Positions 1 to 12,478 of a stretch of DNA of 64,000 nt are shown here, one piece after another. The notes under the pieces are model-generated. The model saw nothing but the letters and a program-made list of their open reading frames with translations. It had not been told where the DNA came from and did no database searches. Positions within the stretch are counted from its first letter, which is position 1; each line of letters starts with the position of its first letter. A program made the position numbers and the translations under genes. The stretch comes from Hydnum rufescens UP504 (taxonomy: Eukaryota; Basidiomycota; Agaricomycetes; Cantharellales; Hydnaceae), in assembly GCA_014904985.1 (NCBI GenBank), contig MU129085.1, forward strand, positions 58,626 to 122,625, read 5' to 3'.

Positions 1-716
1 GAAAGCAATGGATGAGATGGCACCATCCCCATCCTGTCCCTTCATTGGCTGACCAATGCTGGCACCTGTCTCCATATTCCAGAGTTGTATGGTTCCATCC
101 TTGGCACCAGAAGCCACCCACTTTCCATCAGGTGAGAAAGCAACAGACTCAATGTTGTCATGATGCCCTCTGATTGGTTCACCAATGCCCACATTCATTC
201 CCACATTCCAAAGTTGTACAGTTGCATCATAGGAGCCAGAGGCAATCTTCTGGCCATCAGGTGAGAAAGCAATGGATGTGATGAAGTTCTTGTGCCCCAT
301 CATTGGCTGACCAATGCTGGCACCTGTCTCCACATTCCAGAGTTGTATGGTCCAGTCTGAGGAGGCAGAAGCAATCTGCTTCCCATCAGGAGATAATGCA
401 GTGGCTGTGCTGTACCTGGCATGCATTCCCATTGGCTGCCTGATGTTTTCACCTGTCTCCACACTCCAGAGTTGTAGGATTCTGTCTTCAGAGCCAGAAG
501 CAATGTGCTTGCCATCAGATGAGAAAGCAAGTGACAAGATGTCACTATCATGCCCCTTCATTGGCTGACCAATTCTGGCACCTATTCCCACATTCCAGAG
601 TTGTATGGTCTTGTCATCAGAGCCAGAAGCAATCTGCTTCCCATCAGGTGAGAAAGCAAAATCTGGCACCAGAACCACACACTTGCCATCAGGTGAGAAC
701 GCAACGAGATAGGTGA
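1..716 (-). pseudogene. WD40-repeat gene fragment, truncated upstream
   Basis: On the minus strand this stretch reads as consecutive 43-residue WD40 repeats of the type [26 protein letters not shown] and runs off the left edge. It is a near copy of the middle of gene A (about 2900-3700), sharing the same unusual repeat variants, so it is a partial duplicate. Its upstream end is a scar: around 655-716 two half-repeats are fused (AFSPDGKCVVLVPDFAFSPDG) and the sequence then changes abruptly to unrelated DNA. No start codon, NACHT domain or promoter is attached. It may be the 3' part of a further paralogue lying to the left. I infer a non-functional stump, but its 3' end is outside the window. 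Confidence 0.8.
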
Positions 717-744
717 GCAGGCATTCCCATATTAATACATCTTA

Positions 745-1882
745 CATCCTCGCTCAGGGCTTCTCTACCAGAGTATGCACCATGATCCTATAGGTGGATT
801 TCTCCCAAATTACAATTGATTTGTGACCCCCTAGTCGAGTATGCCATGGAGGCAATTTCACATGGGGAGCCATAATGGGTGTCCTGGAAAGGACAGCATC
901 ATTCTGGCAGTAGAAAGTTACCAGGAAATTGTCAGATGTTTCCATTGCCAAAGAAGGTGGATATGGCTGTAGTGGTGAGAACATCTTTCTTCTAAATAAG
1001 TGGGCCAACCACTTTTTCCTGGTTTATCCAGACCCACTGAAACCCCATTCTCTGTCCAGTAACATTGTGGCCGGCATGGCAGGTCTCACTGCAGATGCCA
1101 ACTCTCTCATCAATTACACACAATAAGCTGCTCAAAGCCATCTTTTCTCTTTCAATGAAGATATCCTAGTAGAACGCTTGCCCAACAGTTGTGCAATTTG
1201 AAGCAGGGCTACACTCAATATGGGGTCAGTCATTCATGCCCACTTCTGTACCAATTCCACCTTCTCACTTTGCTTTGCACATCCCTTCATCCACCACTAG
1301 GTCTTTGTCCATTTTGGCTTATCACTCTGATGTGCAAGTTACAATCCACACTACCAATTCCAGCTGAGCCCCTTGGATCTATCAGGGAATTACAGTGGGT
1401 GGAAGTGACATGCATTGATGTGAATAATCTCAAGCAGGAATGCAAGGATAGCTTGTCCATGGAAGAAGCTATCACTCTCATGATAAATATTATGAGCAAG
1501 ACCATGGATTCCACCACACTCAGCATCAGGAAATGTATGCACTTCATTACCCATGATATGATATCCTTTGTCTAACATTTGCATTGTGTTCTTGCTGTTC
1601 AGTGGAATTCTTGATTCTCACACTTGGTCCAATGACAAAACAACTGCTTGCAAAGATATACAAGTGAGCAGAGATTGATGCATTGTTGGCTATGCATGGG
1701 ATTGAGAACATGGCAAGCTGAAACAGTGTACAATATTTTATTTTATCTTTCCTTTTGTGAAATGAAAGAAGCTTGCTTTTATGAGGTATTACAGCTCTGA
1801 CATTTGTCCTAGTATCTGGCTATAGTGAATATGTTCACAGCTGATGAAACAAACAAGAGATGAGTAAAACAGTATTTGGTGG
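745..1882 (+). pseudogene. 20S proteasome subunit alpha-4 (PSMA4/Pre9 type) fragment, copy 1
   Basis: Recognisable pieces of a proteasome alpha-4 subunit lie in order: VEYAMEAI after a splice acceptor near 832, then the VAGMAGLTADANSLIN segment (about 1070-1115), LKQGYTQYG (about 1200-1225), an intron starting GTCAGT, a degraded FGLSLLYAGYD-like segment, SMEEAITLMINIMSKTMDST (about 1457-1515) and a C-terminus ending EIDALL..HGIE.MAS with TGA at 1719-1721. The N-terminal exon (the part before LLYQ) is missing. In-frame stops and frameshifts run through it, for example TAA directly after SLINYTQ. Introns are retained, so this is a DNA duplication and not a retrocopy. Copy 2 lies at 16997-18594. 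Similarity includes about 160 bp of 3' flank and ends near 1882. A functional gene presumably exists elsewhere. Confidence 0.8.
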
Positions 1883-1963
1883 TTGTTTCAAAAAAGGGGG
1901 AAATTATCAACTGAATGTGAATGGTATTTAAATGTTGCAACTTCCTGAAACCACAAATATCTT

Positions 1964-4900
1964 CTACTTCTCCACTTCTTGACACTCTGCCCACTCCCTG
2001 CCACACTTGAGGGGCCGAAAATCAATCTGGGTGGTATTTGGGTTTCCTATGGCATGGCGGTGAGGGTGCTCAAGGGATGCATGGTAGGCAGGAGGGACCC
2101 AAATAATAAGCTCATGACCAAGTCCCAAAATCCACCCATCCCCAAGTTGAAATGGGGATGGGGGCAATGGAAATAGGTGAGTGGGGTATGAGGGGTTGTG
2201 TTTGGGTTGTGCAGGCAGCAACCATGAAATTGTGGCTCTGGGATTTTGAAAGGATGAAGCAATGCAGTTGCCATCATGAAAGAAAGTAATGGACCAGATG
2301 CCATTACCATGCCCTGGACTTGGTGGGCCAATCGATGCCCCTGTCTCCACATTCCACAGTTGGATGGTCTTGTCTGAGGAGCTGGAAGCAATCTGTTTCC
2401 CATCAGGTGAGAAAGCAATGGACCAGACAGGAGCATGCCCCTTCATTGGCTGCCCAATGCTTTCACCTGTCTCCACATTCCAGAGTTGTATGGTCCTGTC
2501 CCAGGAGCCAGAAGCAATTTTCTTGCCATCAGGTGAGAAAGCAATAGACTTGACTCCACCAGCATGCCCCTTCATTGGCTGGCCAATGCTCACACCTGTC
2601 TCTGCATTCCAGAGTTGTATGGTCTTATCCCCTGAGCCAGAAGCAATTTTCTTGCCATCAGGTGAGAAAGCAATGGCATGGGTGGCATTATTATGCCCCT
2701 TCATTAGCCTATCAATGCTGGCACCTGGCTCCACATTCCAGAGTTGTATGAGCCCATCCTGGGAGCCAGAAGCAATCTGCTTGCCATCAGGTGAGAAACC
2801 AATGGACCAGATGTGCCCATCATACCCCTTCATTGGCCAGCCAATACTTGCACCAGTCTCCACATTCCAAAGTTGTATGGTTCTGGCTGAGGAGCTGGAA
2901 GCAATTTTCTTGCCATCAGGTGAGAAAGCAATGTTGTAGATGCCACCATCCTGCCCCTTCATTGGCTGGCCAGTACTGGCACCTGTCTCCACATTCCAGA
3001 GTTGTATGGTTCCATCCCTGGCACCAGAAGCCACACACTTGCCATCAGGTGAGAAAGCAACAGACTTAATGTTGTCATGATGCCTTCTGATTGGTTCACC
3101 AATGTCCACATCCATTCCCACATTCCAAAGTTGTACAGTTGCATCATGGCAGCCAGAGGCAATCTTCTGGCCATCAGGGGAGAAAGTGATGGATGTGATG
3201 AGGTTCTTGTGCCCCATCATTGGCTGACCAATGCTGGCACCTGTCTCCACATTCCAGAGTTGTATGGTCCGGTCTGAGGAGCCAGAAGCAATCTGCTTCC
3301 CATCAGGAGATAATGCAGTGGCTGTGCTGTACCTGGCATGCTGTCCCATTGGCTGCCTGATGTTTGCACCTGTCTCCACACTCCAGAGTTGTAGGATTTT
3401 GTCTTCAGAGCCAGAAGCAATGTACTTGCCATCAGGTGAGAAAGCAAGTGAGAAGATGGCACCATCATGTCCCTTCATTGGCTGACCAATGCTGGCACCT
3501 GTTCCCACATTCCAGAGTTGTATGGTCTTGTCATGAGAGCCAGAAGCAATGTGCTTGCCATCAGGTGAGAAAGCAAGTGACAAGATGGCATCATCATGCC
3601 CCATCATTGGCTGACCAATGCTGGCACCTGTTTCTACATTCCAGAGTTTTATGGTCTTGTCATGAGAGCCAGAAGCAATCTGCTTCCCATCAGGTGAGAA
3701 AGCAATGGATGAGATGGCTTCCTTGTGCCCCTTCATTGGCTGACCAATGCTCACACCTGTCTCTACATTCCACAGTTGGATGGTCCTGTCCCAAGAGCCA
3801 GAAGCAATCTGCTTCCCATCAGGTGAGAAGGCAATGCACTGGATGCGAGCATCATGCCCCTTCATTGGCTGGCCAATGCTCACACCTGTCTCTGCATTCC
3901 AGAGTCTGATGGTCATGTCTGCAGAGCCAGAAGCAATCTGATTCCCATCAGGTGAGAAAGCAACAGATTCAGACAGCACCATGATGTCCCTTCTAAGATC
4001 AGCACAATATTTGGCCAATCCTGAAGTTGTCCCTGAGTAAGTTTGGCAACTCTGGGAAATTGTCCCTTCCACCTCTGATATAGGAGGGATGATGTGGGAG
4101 CAAATGTCAGACCAGAGAGGTAGATGTGAGGTGCACTTGTTGAGATGGCAGTTGCAAACATGGAGATGAATTGCTTTGCATCATGGTGCAGCTCAACAAG
4201 GTCCACAGACATCTGGGAAATCCATGTTAAGAATCAGCTCACAGCCTCAGCATCTGATGGAATTGTAGTCATGCTTACATGAGAGGTGCTAAGCAAGGCT
4301 AAGGCACTTTGGGGGGAGCTCTGTGTGAGACTCATCACTTCCAACCAGGGCAAGAAGTCCTTCTTAAAGAATGACACCATGTCTTTCTGAGCAACCTTGC
4401 CCATAGATGTTGCAGACACATGGAAAGCCCAGAATCGACAAGCATAAGACAGATGGTCGGAGATGTGTTTCTTGCAAAGACCAGTAATGTCAGGGATGTC
4501 AACATTGCGAAGGAATGACGTCGGAAGTTGACAGATATTGAATGTCAAGATCTGGTCCATAATGCGGAAGCATCGCCAGGGCCATGTCCTGATTTGCTTC
4601 ATCTTGGTCGATACAGAAATCTTTGTTATCCTCCGGGTTACACAAGAAATCCCGATAAGACGAGTGGAGGGCCACAATTGGCTCATGGTCACTGTGTGTA
4701 CCGCTAAGGAGCGAGCCAAGATGCTTCACAATTCGTCGCTGCATCTCCACGTCGTCCGGAGTGAGAATAGAGTCAGGCGGAACGAGGTGCACAAGGACAA
4801 GTAATGATAAAGGCTCCTGAGTGCATATGATCCGGCCTAGGATTGACTTCACTTGGTTTACTGCTATCTCATCCGATGGATTGCACTGCTGTTTCATGAC

Positions 4901-7252
4901 GGCACTATACAGCCCATACAACCCCTTATCAGCATCCAGCACCTTCCCGATCTGACGCCCTGGGTCAGCCCCAGCATAACGGCTGCAAATGAAGCCACAG
5001 GCAGTTGCAGCCCACTGAAAGGAAGTTTCGGCCATCCCAATGAGTGCAGCCAGCTGCTTCTGGTACTTCTCCCCATGGAATTCCTTCACATCACGGAGTT
5101 CATGCCGTATATATGCCGCAATATCGCGCGAAGTCTGAGATAGCGGGATGTCGTCCACACGTATGATGTCAACCCCGGGTGGTAATGGAGACTGCAATGC
5201 ATCTTGAATATCGGGCTCATGTCTCGAAGTCACTACGATTCGAAGACCGGAGGGAGTTCTGATGCTCGCGTTGTTAAAATTGCGAGCACATTGGCACGAG
5301 CCCTATCGTCCCTAGATTCATCAAATGCGTCGAGGAAAACAATGGTCTCCCCAAGGGCCTGATCATCCTCGAATGATTTCTTGATAAAGTGCTGGAACTG
5401 CACTTTGCAGTCAAGCGTTCTTCGTATCGCGGTGTCGTCCTTGACAGCATCCACCAGGCGCTGCTTCCGCGACTTGTCCAGGTCCGCGAGGTCTTGAGCG
5501 ATCGTACTGAATAGGCTGGTCAGGTTTGCGAGGGGCTGATTCCTGTCAAAGCCGTAGTACGACCCCATGCGTTCAAGCTCAGAAATGCGTTTTGCGCATG
5601 AGCGAAGGATCGACGATTTCCCGCACCCGCCACCCCACACAACCAAAGCACACGAGACGAGTCGTTAGAGCTCAATCTTATCGAATCACTCCCATCAACC
5701 GACGGCGTATCCGCTCCAACAGCCCAACGCACTATAGTCTCGATGATCTCAGTACGTGTGCCTGGCAAGCACTCTTGATCTAGATCATGACGGGCCTCCG
5801 GGGCATATTTCAGTTCGCTCAGCACTTGCAAGTCCCCTGTAAATCATCTTAGAACCTAGGCTTTAGCCAAAAGCATACAAGAAGCACTTACGGACTTCAG
5901 TCACAACGTCTAAGACGCGATGGGTAACGACGGTGCATTGTATATTAGCATGATCAATCAGATTCCGCCGGAGACTCTCAAGGGTCCCCTTGTAGCTATC
6001 GATCCGTGCGTCCACGAGAGACACCGTGTACTTCACAGTGCGATGGGCTGCGACTCACGGGGGTCAGCCTTGGAGCAAGCAGGAGATCGGGGATTCCACA
6101 TACCAAAGGACTTGTCCCTGCAATAGTCCCGAATGAAATATGTGCATTCCATTACTTGGCGCAGTATTTGGTTGATGATGACTTGATCTGGTTTTGAGCG
6201 TCCCTTCAACCCCTCGGCTTCGTCGGCAAAAGAGCAGCTATCCGCCATAGTCTGGACTAGACCCATTACTTTGGCGTCTCGATCACTCTGGGCCGAAGGG
6301 ATCTAATCGAACACCAGTCAGAGAGTATACAGATGCAAAAATTTGATTCCAATCGTACTTTATATGCTGCCGAGACGACTCCCCATGCTAACTTGATCCA
6401 TGGGTGAACCTGTTTGTAAACGCTTCTTAGTGATCGGAGGGCTCAAGTAATTCGGGATGAAACGTGCCTCGGCGACCGCATCAGCAACTTTCACAAGTGC
6501 ACTGAGGCGACTCAACAGGGGCTGCCAAGCATTGACCTGAGCCGTGACTTCTGTTGCAAGTAAGGTGGTAGCTTGCATGGCGTCGTTGACCACGGTTAGC
6601 CCAGGACCTAGCTGCTGAACAGCCGAATTGGCGCTCCCGACAGCATCACTAGCGGATGCGAGAGAGGATGTCACGCATATTGTCAACTCCCCGACTTTGT
6701 CGTTCGCGGCACCTTGAAGATCGAGGCGGATCTCTGTAAGGATAAAGACCGTGGATGAGCGCAGCCCTCTTATCGCAGAAATATGAGCAGGCTCACCATT
6801 ACCTGTTGCAGAGGAGAGATCCAAAGCACACGATGCGACAATCTGCCCCTTACGCCCAAAACGACGCTCGCACAGATCTATAGTCACTCTGCAATCGATA
6901 GGTGTCGGAGCGACCATGCTGCCGAGAGAATATAAAGGGCGAGGAAGCACATGTGGGTGAAGGCGACCTACAACTCCTCCCCGAAGGGATCCTTCCATGT
7001 CACCGCCTCACGTGTTGCCTTGAAGTACTCTGATTTTGGCGAACGAAGTCCAGTGACGGTAGCGGGAGGCTCGATGGTGAAGTGAAGGCGATATTTTTCC
7101 GACGTACGCAGAAGATGAGTACTGCATCTGGCCTCTGTCGCGAGTGCCAAAGAGGTTTGTTGGATGCCAATTACTGGTCCGTAAGTAGATGGCACACCTG
7201 AAATATACACTCTGTGCATGTCTGCTGGTTTCAGTGGATCGTTAGATGCCAT
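1964..7252 (-). pseudogene. NACHT-WD40 NLR-like gene A with single-base lesions
   Basis: Exons inferred by alignment to gene B: 7252-6972, 6918-6803, 6733-6468, 6409-6359, 6302-6104, 6047-5892, 5836-4279, 4212-1964. The layout is an N-terminal region of about 360 residues, a STAND/NACHT ATPase (P-loop near 5615-5640, Walker B IVFLDAFDES), a helical linker, 14 WD40 repeats of 43 residues and a conserved tail (GWILG..HELIIWVPPAYH). Such proteins are signal-responsive ATPases whose propeller senses a ligand; fungal relatives act in heterokaryon incompatibility and immunity. Five single-base indels separate the frames: -1 in the P-loop (about 5621), -1 about 5248, +1 about 4573, +1 about 3989 and +1 about 3970. 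The intron after 6468 uses a GC donor. The WD40 exon alone is an intact 702-codon frame. It is either a pseudogene or suffers consensus errors. Confidence 0.85.
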
Positions 7253-8170
7253 GGTGTGCGAGAGAGCGCTCCAAGGGACGGATTTCCCAGACGATTAAAG
7301 GTGGATGGTGCGATTGAATAGCGACGAGGCGGAATTAATTTGCGACCACGAGGCAGAAGTCCCTCGTGCTTGAGGGTGTCCAGTCGAAATTTGCCAGATA
7401 CTATGTACGAAATGTGTTGCTCTTTCAGAAACGGCTAGTCAGTGCCACCAGTCGCTCAGACCTTGTCCTAACAGGTTTTCGCAGCGGTCTGACTTTTGGG
7501 ACATTCAATCCCACGGTCACACGGTCATTAGGAAGTTGCTGACGTAATTCGTGGCCGTGGTGGCCCAACGGGCTGGAACGGCCTTCAGATCTGGCCTAGG
7601 CAAGTACGGCGTCGACAGAGATCTAGGGGGGTGTTGTTACTAAGCTCGGAATCTGTTCATATGGTCTTCTCTTTAAATTTGATATCTGCCTGTGCGCTCT
7701 CGTTGCCGCGGCTTTCGCTCTGGGTCCTGCGGTAATATTATGGAGGCTGCAGTTACCTGCATTGTAGACTGGCGGTTTGGTCACGCTCTTTCCTCTAATA
7801 GAGCAAGGGATGGATGGTGATCTTGCCCCATCTGTGGGAGTTCCAGGGCAATATAGAAATGGCTCCGATGAAAGACAAAATCAGGTGTCAGGGGGTGAAC
7901 ACGGAATGAGACAGTGACTAATATAGTGCTTGGGACGACCTTTTCTCTTGCACTATTTCTCAAGCCGTCCGATGTCCGACTTCAAGCGGTCAAATCGTGG
8001 ACTTGGCCTTTCTCAGTTTGGCTTGGGCTCCGACGTCAGTCTTAGTATATCAGGCCAATAAAAGATCCTCCGAGGTTGTGGGACACTGTAATATTGCACA
8101 TACAAATTCTGAACGTGGAGGGGCATCCAGGATGAAGAGATTAGACAAACAAGTAGTAAAAGAAGATAGC
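7253..8170. other. Upstream flank of NLR gene A, no gene seen
   Basis: This is the presumed promoter side of gene A. Base composition is balanced and CpG is not depleted, unlike the WD40 exon of A. The short frames present have no recognisable domain and no splice-linked partner. I see no convincing tRNA, repeat array or transposon end. A motif close to GAGGGTG(T)CCAGTCGA occurs at about 7372 and again at about 9340, which may mark an old short duplication. Confidence 0.4.
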
Positions 8171-9424
8171 GTCAATTAGAACCGTACATAACGCCAACAG
8201 AAGAAATACCCCTAGTCAAGTTGTCGTCGATCGTTATGGTCTCATCATCAAACCACGACGGGAGATCATCCCGAAATCCCACTATGCAGCACCTCCCCAC
8301 ACCGATCGCGCACCACGCTCGTATCCACAAAACAAAGCACCGTACCGATGGGGAAGCAGAACAAGGCCGAGGAGGTCGAGGAGACCCCAGCGTGTGGGGT
8401 CGGGGACGTGCGCGCCCTGCTGGAGACACTGCATCGCGGAGTGCGTAGGCGGGAGATGCGTCGTGATGGTCTGCAGTGTCTGCGGATTCCGATAGTGGCA
8501 GAGCGTTACGCGCTCTGGGATATTGTGTGAACTCGCTACTGCGTGGGGTGCAAAGGGACACGAGGATGCCGGGAGGGGATGGAACTGTTGCGGCAATCCG
8601 GAGGGTGGTAGGGACTTGGAGGCGTCCATGTTCGCTGTGGAAGTTGGTTGTTGTTTCTTCGCATCCCCACTGTTCCTAGTGTTGGTAGCGGTGTCCCTAC
8701 TGTGGATGGGTAAAAGGATGATGTTCTTAGGGCATATACGCGTACGATGGAAAGTAGAACGATAGCTCACGTTGAGCGTTACCACTGACTGGGACGTCAT
8801 GCGATGGGGGGTGTCCTTCGTCTAATAATCATATTCGAACCCCACCGTCCAATTCTCGAAATAATGAGTTTTGGGTTGGGAACGACATCGCTCCTGAGTC
8901 GGCAACTGCCGCCTGATTGTTTTCCCGCCTTGTAGTCCCGGCGATTACTGCACAATCCGGGTGCTACTTTCATCCACGGGCATTACCTTCTTCTCTTGGG
9001 ACGAGACCAATGCTCATCGGAGGCCCTACACTCGTGCTTGGATTCGAATGACACCCTTTTTGGCTTACTGTGATGCACGACTCTGCACGAAACCATCATC
9101 AATCGATTGCTATGGACCTGGCCCGGAGCATGTTCTAATTGAATCCCCCGAATTATAACCGCTTGCCTGCTTGGAATTTCTCCACCTTTGTTATTCGGGT
9201 GGTTTCTCATTCTCGCGAGCCAAACGCAATATCGATATACTCTATTATTAAACCTTCAAAATGTGCCTAACAGCCGAACGGTAATGTGGGGATAGTCGAA
9301 TTTGGGCTTGTTGAATCGTGTTGGCCCCTTCGGCTGTTTGAGGGTGCCAGTCGATTAGTACATGCTGTGGCCTAATAATATTAATATGCACCACCAGATT
9401 TGTTTCAGAGCTCGCATTCGCAAA
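8171..9424. other. Intergenic stretch without a recognised gene
   Basis: Overlapping open frames occur on both strands between 8172 and 8800, in a GC-richer patch. None matches a family I recognise and none has a supporting exon chain, so I treat them as unproven. One plus-strand frame at 8348-8530 begins MGKQNKAEEVEETPAC and has a coding-like, charged start, but is only 60 residues long. The rest (8800-9424) shows nothing I can name. Confidence 0.35.
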
Positions 9425-10215
9425 CCGGGACTCGTCCTCGTGAACTAAAAATGCCACCCTCCCCCCGCATTAAATGTATACATAGGGCATGCAATATGGC
9501 GATGGTGTTTTCATCCCTGACCTTGGGCCGACAAAGCATGGTGCCTCCAGAAAGATGTTGGAACCTGGTCTATGAAGGGATTCATTCAGCAACCTCCGGG
9601 ATCTGGTGGATCCTGGTCCTCGTCATGTAGTCCCACTCAGCAAGTGCGTCCATATAAAAATCGCGCGTACGGGTCCTTTCCTTCAACCCAACACTGTCGA
9701 TTGTTGCCTTATTTTTTTAATTCTGAACAGAGGGGAACTTGTAAACTATCCACGGAATGGGTAACACCCTGACTGAACAAGTGATCCCAACCCTCGACGG
9801 CACAAAGCACCAAGAGCTCCTCGCGAATACCTCTACTCTTCCCCCAACCGTCCCCGCCGGCAGTCTCTACAATGCAGCAGAGCTCTTCATCTCCCTGCCC
9901 TCGATACATTACCCAACGCCCTACCTCTACGCGTCTAATCGCCCCTCCCCGCGCAGACTGACCCGCTCGGGGACACCATCGCCAACTTTGCACTCGAAAC
10001 CAGGTTGCATCTCCTCAGACACGTCCACACAGGCTTGGAGCAGCTCCGCGGCGTGAATCTCAGAGGCGAGCACGGCCAATACGTCACCGCGGCACGCCTT
10101 GCAGGCGACGGAATCGCCGTGTTCGAGCGCGTCGATTGGGGTGCGGATCTGAAGCTCCCCGCGCGCTATGATGGAGTGGGCTCAGGGAAGGTCCCTAGCT
10201 TTGCATGGGCTCAGA
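9425..10215 (+). pseudogene. Lactonase (7-bladed beta-propeller) fragment, copy 1
   Basis: This is the C-terminal two-thirds of a fungal lactonase of the 6-phosphogluconolactonase / carboxymuconate cyclase superfamily, homologous to 16100-16846. The counterpart of the phrase VFIPDLGADKVW (about 9500-9540) is frame-disrupted. From about 9757 it reads cleanly as LTEQVIPTLDG..., SLYNAAELF and YPTPYLYASNR, and after a frame change near 9950 as HVHTGLEQLRGV and GIAVFERVDWGADLKL. The N-terminal exons are absent. The position matching the copy 2 stop codon reads CAG in place of TAG, so even the natural end is lost. It sits tail-to-tail with the minus-strand MFS gene. It is a partial duplicate and not expected to be functional. 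Confidence 0.75.
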
Positions 10216-10268
10216 CACCAGGCTCGCTCGGCTGTCCAGATTGTTCGAATGATGAATGGAATTCATGC

Positions 10269-12478
10269 TCATGTACACAACCTCCCCTTGACGGCTCTCG
10301 AAGTATGCTGGTCCCAGTTACTAATAGTACCGTAGGTTTTCCTATAAGAAGGTTCCCATTTGGCATCGAAGGAGGAACTGCCAGTGCGCGGAGGGAAGAG
10401 ATATAGTACGCATTGTGACTGAGATGTGTAGCACGCACTCACAATCCGGCGATATTTCCGAACTGAGAGAATGAATTGATCAGGGCGAGAACCACCGTGG
10501 GTATAGCAGGAGGACGGGGGAAGGAATTCCTGCCACAGGGGATTAGAACTGGGAAATGAGGACACTTACGTCGAGCAGCTCACGAGATCCAGCTAATGGA
10601 AATGATAAATCCAGAATAAGATCGAGCGATTAGGAACCTGGATGAATCCAGGTGTAGTGGGAGGAAATGAACTGAACAAGTTGAACATGCAGTTGCCAAG
10701 AACGAACAAGGTAAAGTAACGGGGTCCAGTCTTTTCCACATTCAGCGCGATGATGAAACCAACTATCCCAATGGACAACGGGGTAATTATGTGGAAAAAT
10801 CGTTCTCCAGTTTTATCCGCATGCCTGAACGATTATATCGGTCAGACGCATCATCACCATTTACAAATCCTATCCCAAACCTAGCAACTATAAAGACGAT
10901 GACTGTCGCAAATCCCCGTGGTGGTGCACAGAGGAGAAGCGTGATCGTTCGTGAATATCCAAGCGTTACCGCGAGAGCTATCGAAAATAACGCCACAGTT
11001 TATTATAGCCCGGAAATCGGGACTATACTTTATAATCGTCGGGACAAAAAGCACGCTCACCAGGGAAGTATTGATTAAATCTGCGCAAGACGATCAGCTC
11101 GGCTTGAAGGTATGATTCTCGAGATTCGACGCGTACGATAGTCCAATAGCCATCGCCGTCAGGGCCAGTGCCATCCACCACACCTAGCGTAGGGGATTTA
11201 GAAACCTTGTATTTTTGCTAGGGCAGGCGCACACCTTCCAGTCCGTCACTGCCAATATCAAACCTGTCAAGTGCCTCCCAGATTCGCTGTCGGTCTCCCC
11301 TACGTCCTCAGCCATACGCACCTCTGCAAGTCGGCGCTCAAGAGGGGATAAAAATTTGGAAGTACTCGGGAAATCGGGAAGGATGAATATCGCGACGACG
11401 GCGAAAAACATCGTCAAAGCACCCTCAATATAAAACAACCTATCCCGCACCCTGAGCGATCAGTTCCACGATTTCTGCACCCGGAGTAGGCGCACCATCG
11501 CCAAGCAGCGTGACCCAGCTTATCGTCCATCCCATTAAGCACCCCAGCGGCAATCAGGCCGCCGAACGCGTTGGAGATAAGGCTCCCGCAATAGAGAAGG
11601 GCAGTTCTCAAGCCCAGTTCATCCCGTTTATACCTAGCGACAATGGAAATGATTGAAGAGACGGCCCGGATGCCAAACACCGATGATAGCGCAGACGTAC
11701 CATTTTGAAAGGAGGAATAAGGCACCGGGGAAGAAAGCAGCTGCACAATGTCAGATATGGAGAATAATAGCTTTCGGCGTCGGGATTAAATTTAATTAAC
11801 CTTCGACAACGCCCAAGAAGAATCGGGTGACCACCGCACCCGTGAAACTGAGCATACCAAAAATGTGTAAAATTTCCAAAAAAAAAAAATACGGAGATAG
11901 CTCACTTCGTTGTGACTCCTGTGAGGACGGATATGCACCCCCATATCAACATAGAGGCAGGCAGATATACAGAGGGTTTTCCAATATGGTTCAGGAACAT
12001 ATTCGAAGGTATCTGAAAGATGATATATCCCACATATAAAATACTGAGCACTGGGAGAAAAGTGAGCGACGGACAATTGCCCCGTATCAGAAACTAAATG
12101 ACACCGTCGAGTAGGAAATTGCTGTCCCTTCAAATGGAGATCCTTTTCGAGCCCAAGTTGACGAGCTGCCGCTGCATTATTCCGATCAATCTGAAGTAAC
12201 GAAAGAAGGACTCACGTAATTCAAACTAGTGTGCACAACAAGACGTGGGTCGAGGATGGAACTTTGCAATCAAACAAGGCCACGTACATATAGATGAGTA
12301 CCAAGATTGACATCCTCAAATCAATTTTCCATAACAACCTGCGCTCAAGCTTGGCTCGAGCCAAATGTTCCCCAAATTCAGCATCCGGCTGCTTGAGAAT
12401 AGGGCCACTGGGAGTATCGCCGCTTTCCCGTCTCTCCAGAGATGCGGGATCGGTTGTGGGGACTGCTGGGCTGAACAT
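10269..12478 (-). pseudogene. MFS transporter 1, allantoate-permease (Dal5/ACS) type, probably decayed
   Basis: Exons read in order on the minus strand: an N-terminal cytosolic tail from ATG at 12478, ERRLLWKIDLR and the first membrane helix LLIY; a 10-nt micro-exon at 12225-12216; IDRNNAAAARQLGLEKDLHLKG; then LYVGYI.FQIPSNMFLNHIGKPS, YKRDELGLRTALLYCGSLISNAFGGLI, FLSPLERRLAEVRMAED, TLGYSRTITLLLCAPP, IGIVGFIIALN and LALINSFSQFGNIAG. These are the signature segments of the anion:cation symporter family, plasma-membrane 12-helix carriers of organic anions such as allantoate, tartrate or nicotinate. Several joints need a frame change even after splicing (for example around 12080, 11430 and 11080), so the copy looks damaged. 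It is transcribed divergently from MFS 2. The substrate cannot be read from the sequence. Confidence 0.75.
12216..12225 (-). other. 10-nt micro-exon of MFS transporter 1
   Basis: On the minus strand the sequence TTTGAATTAC is bounded by ...CACACTAG and GTGAGTCC. Only with this micro-exon do the flanking exons join in frame to give LIYILNYIDRNNAAAAR, the conserved end of helix 1 in this transporter family. The upstream exon ends ...TATAT|GTACGT and the downstream one starts after CTTCAG. Confidence 0.7.

Noticed and set aside
2047..3909. Long open frames antisense or frame-shifted to the WD40 repeats of gene A (both strands)
   Set aside because: They are by-products of a 129-bp repeat without stops in several frames; only the AFSPDG frame shows a protein family.
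8172..8800. Overlapping frames of 129 and 172 codons on the minus strand
   Set aside because: GC-rich stretch open on both strands; neither product resembles a family, and codon pattern gives no preference.
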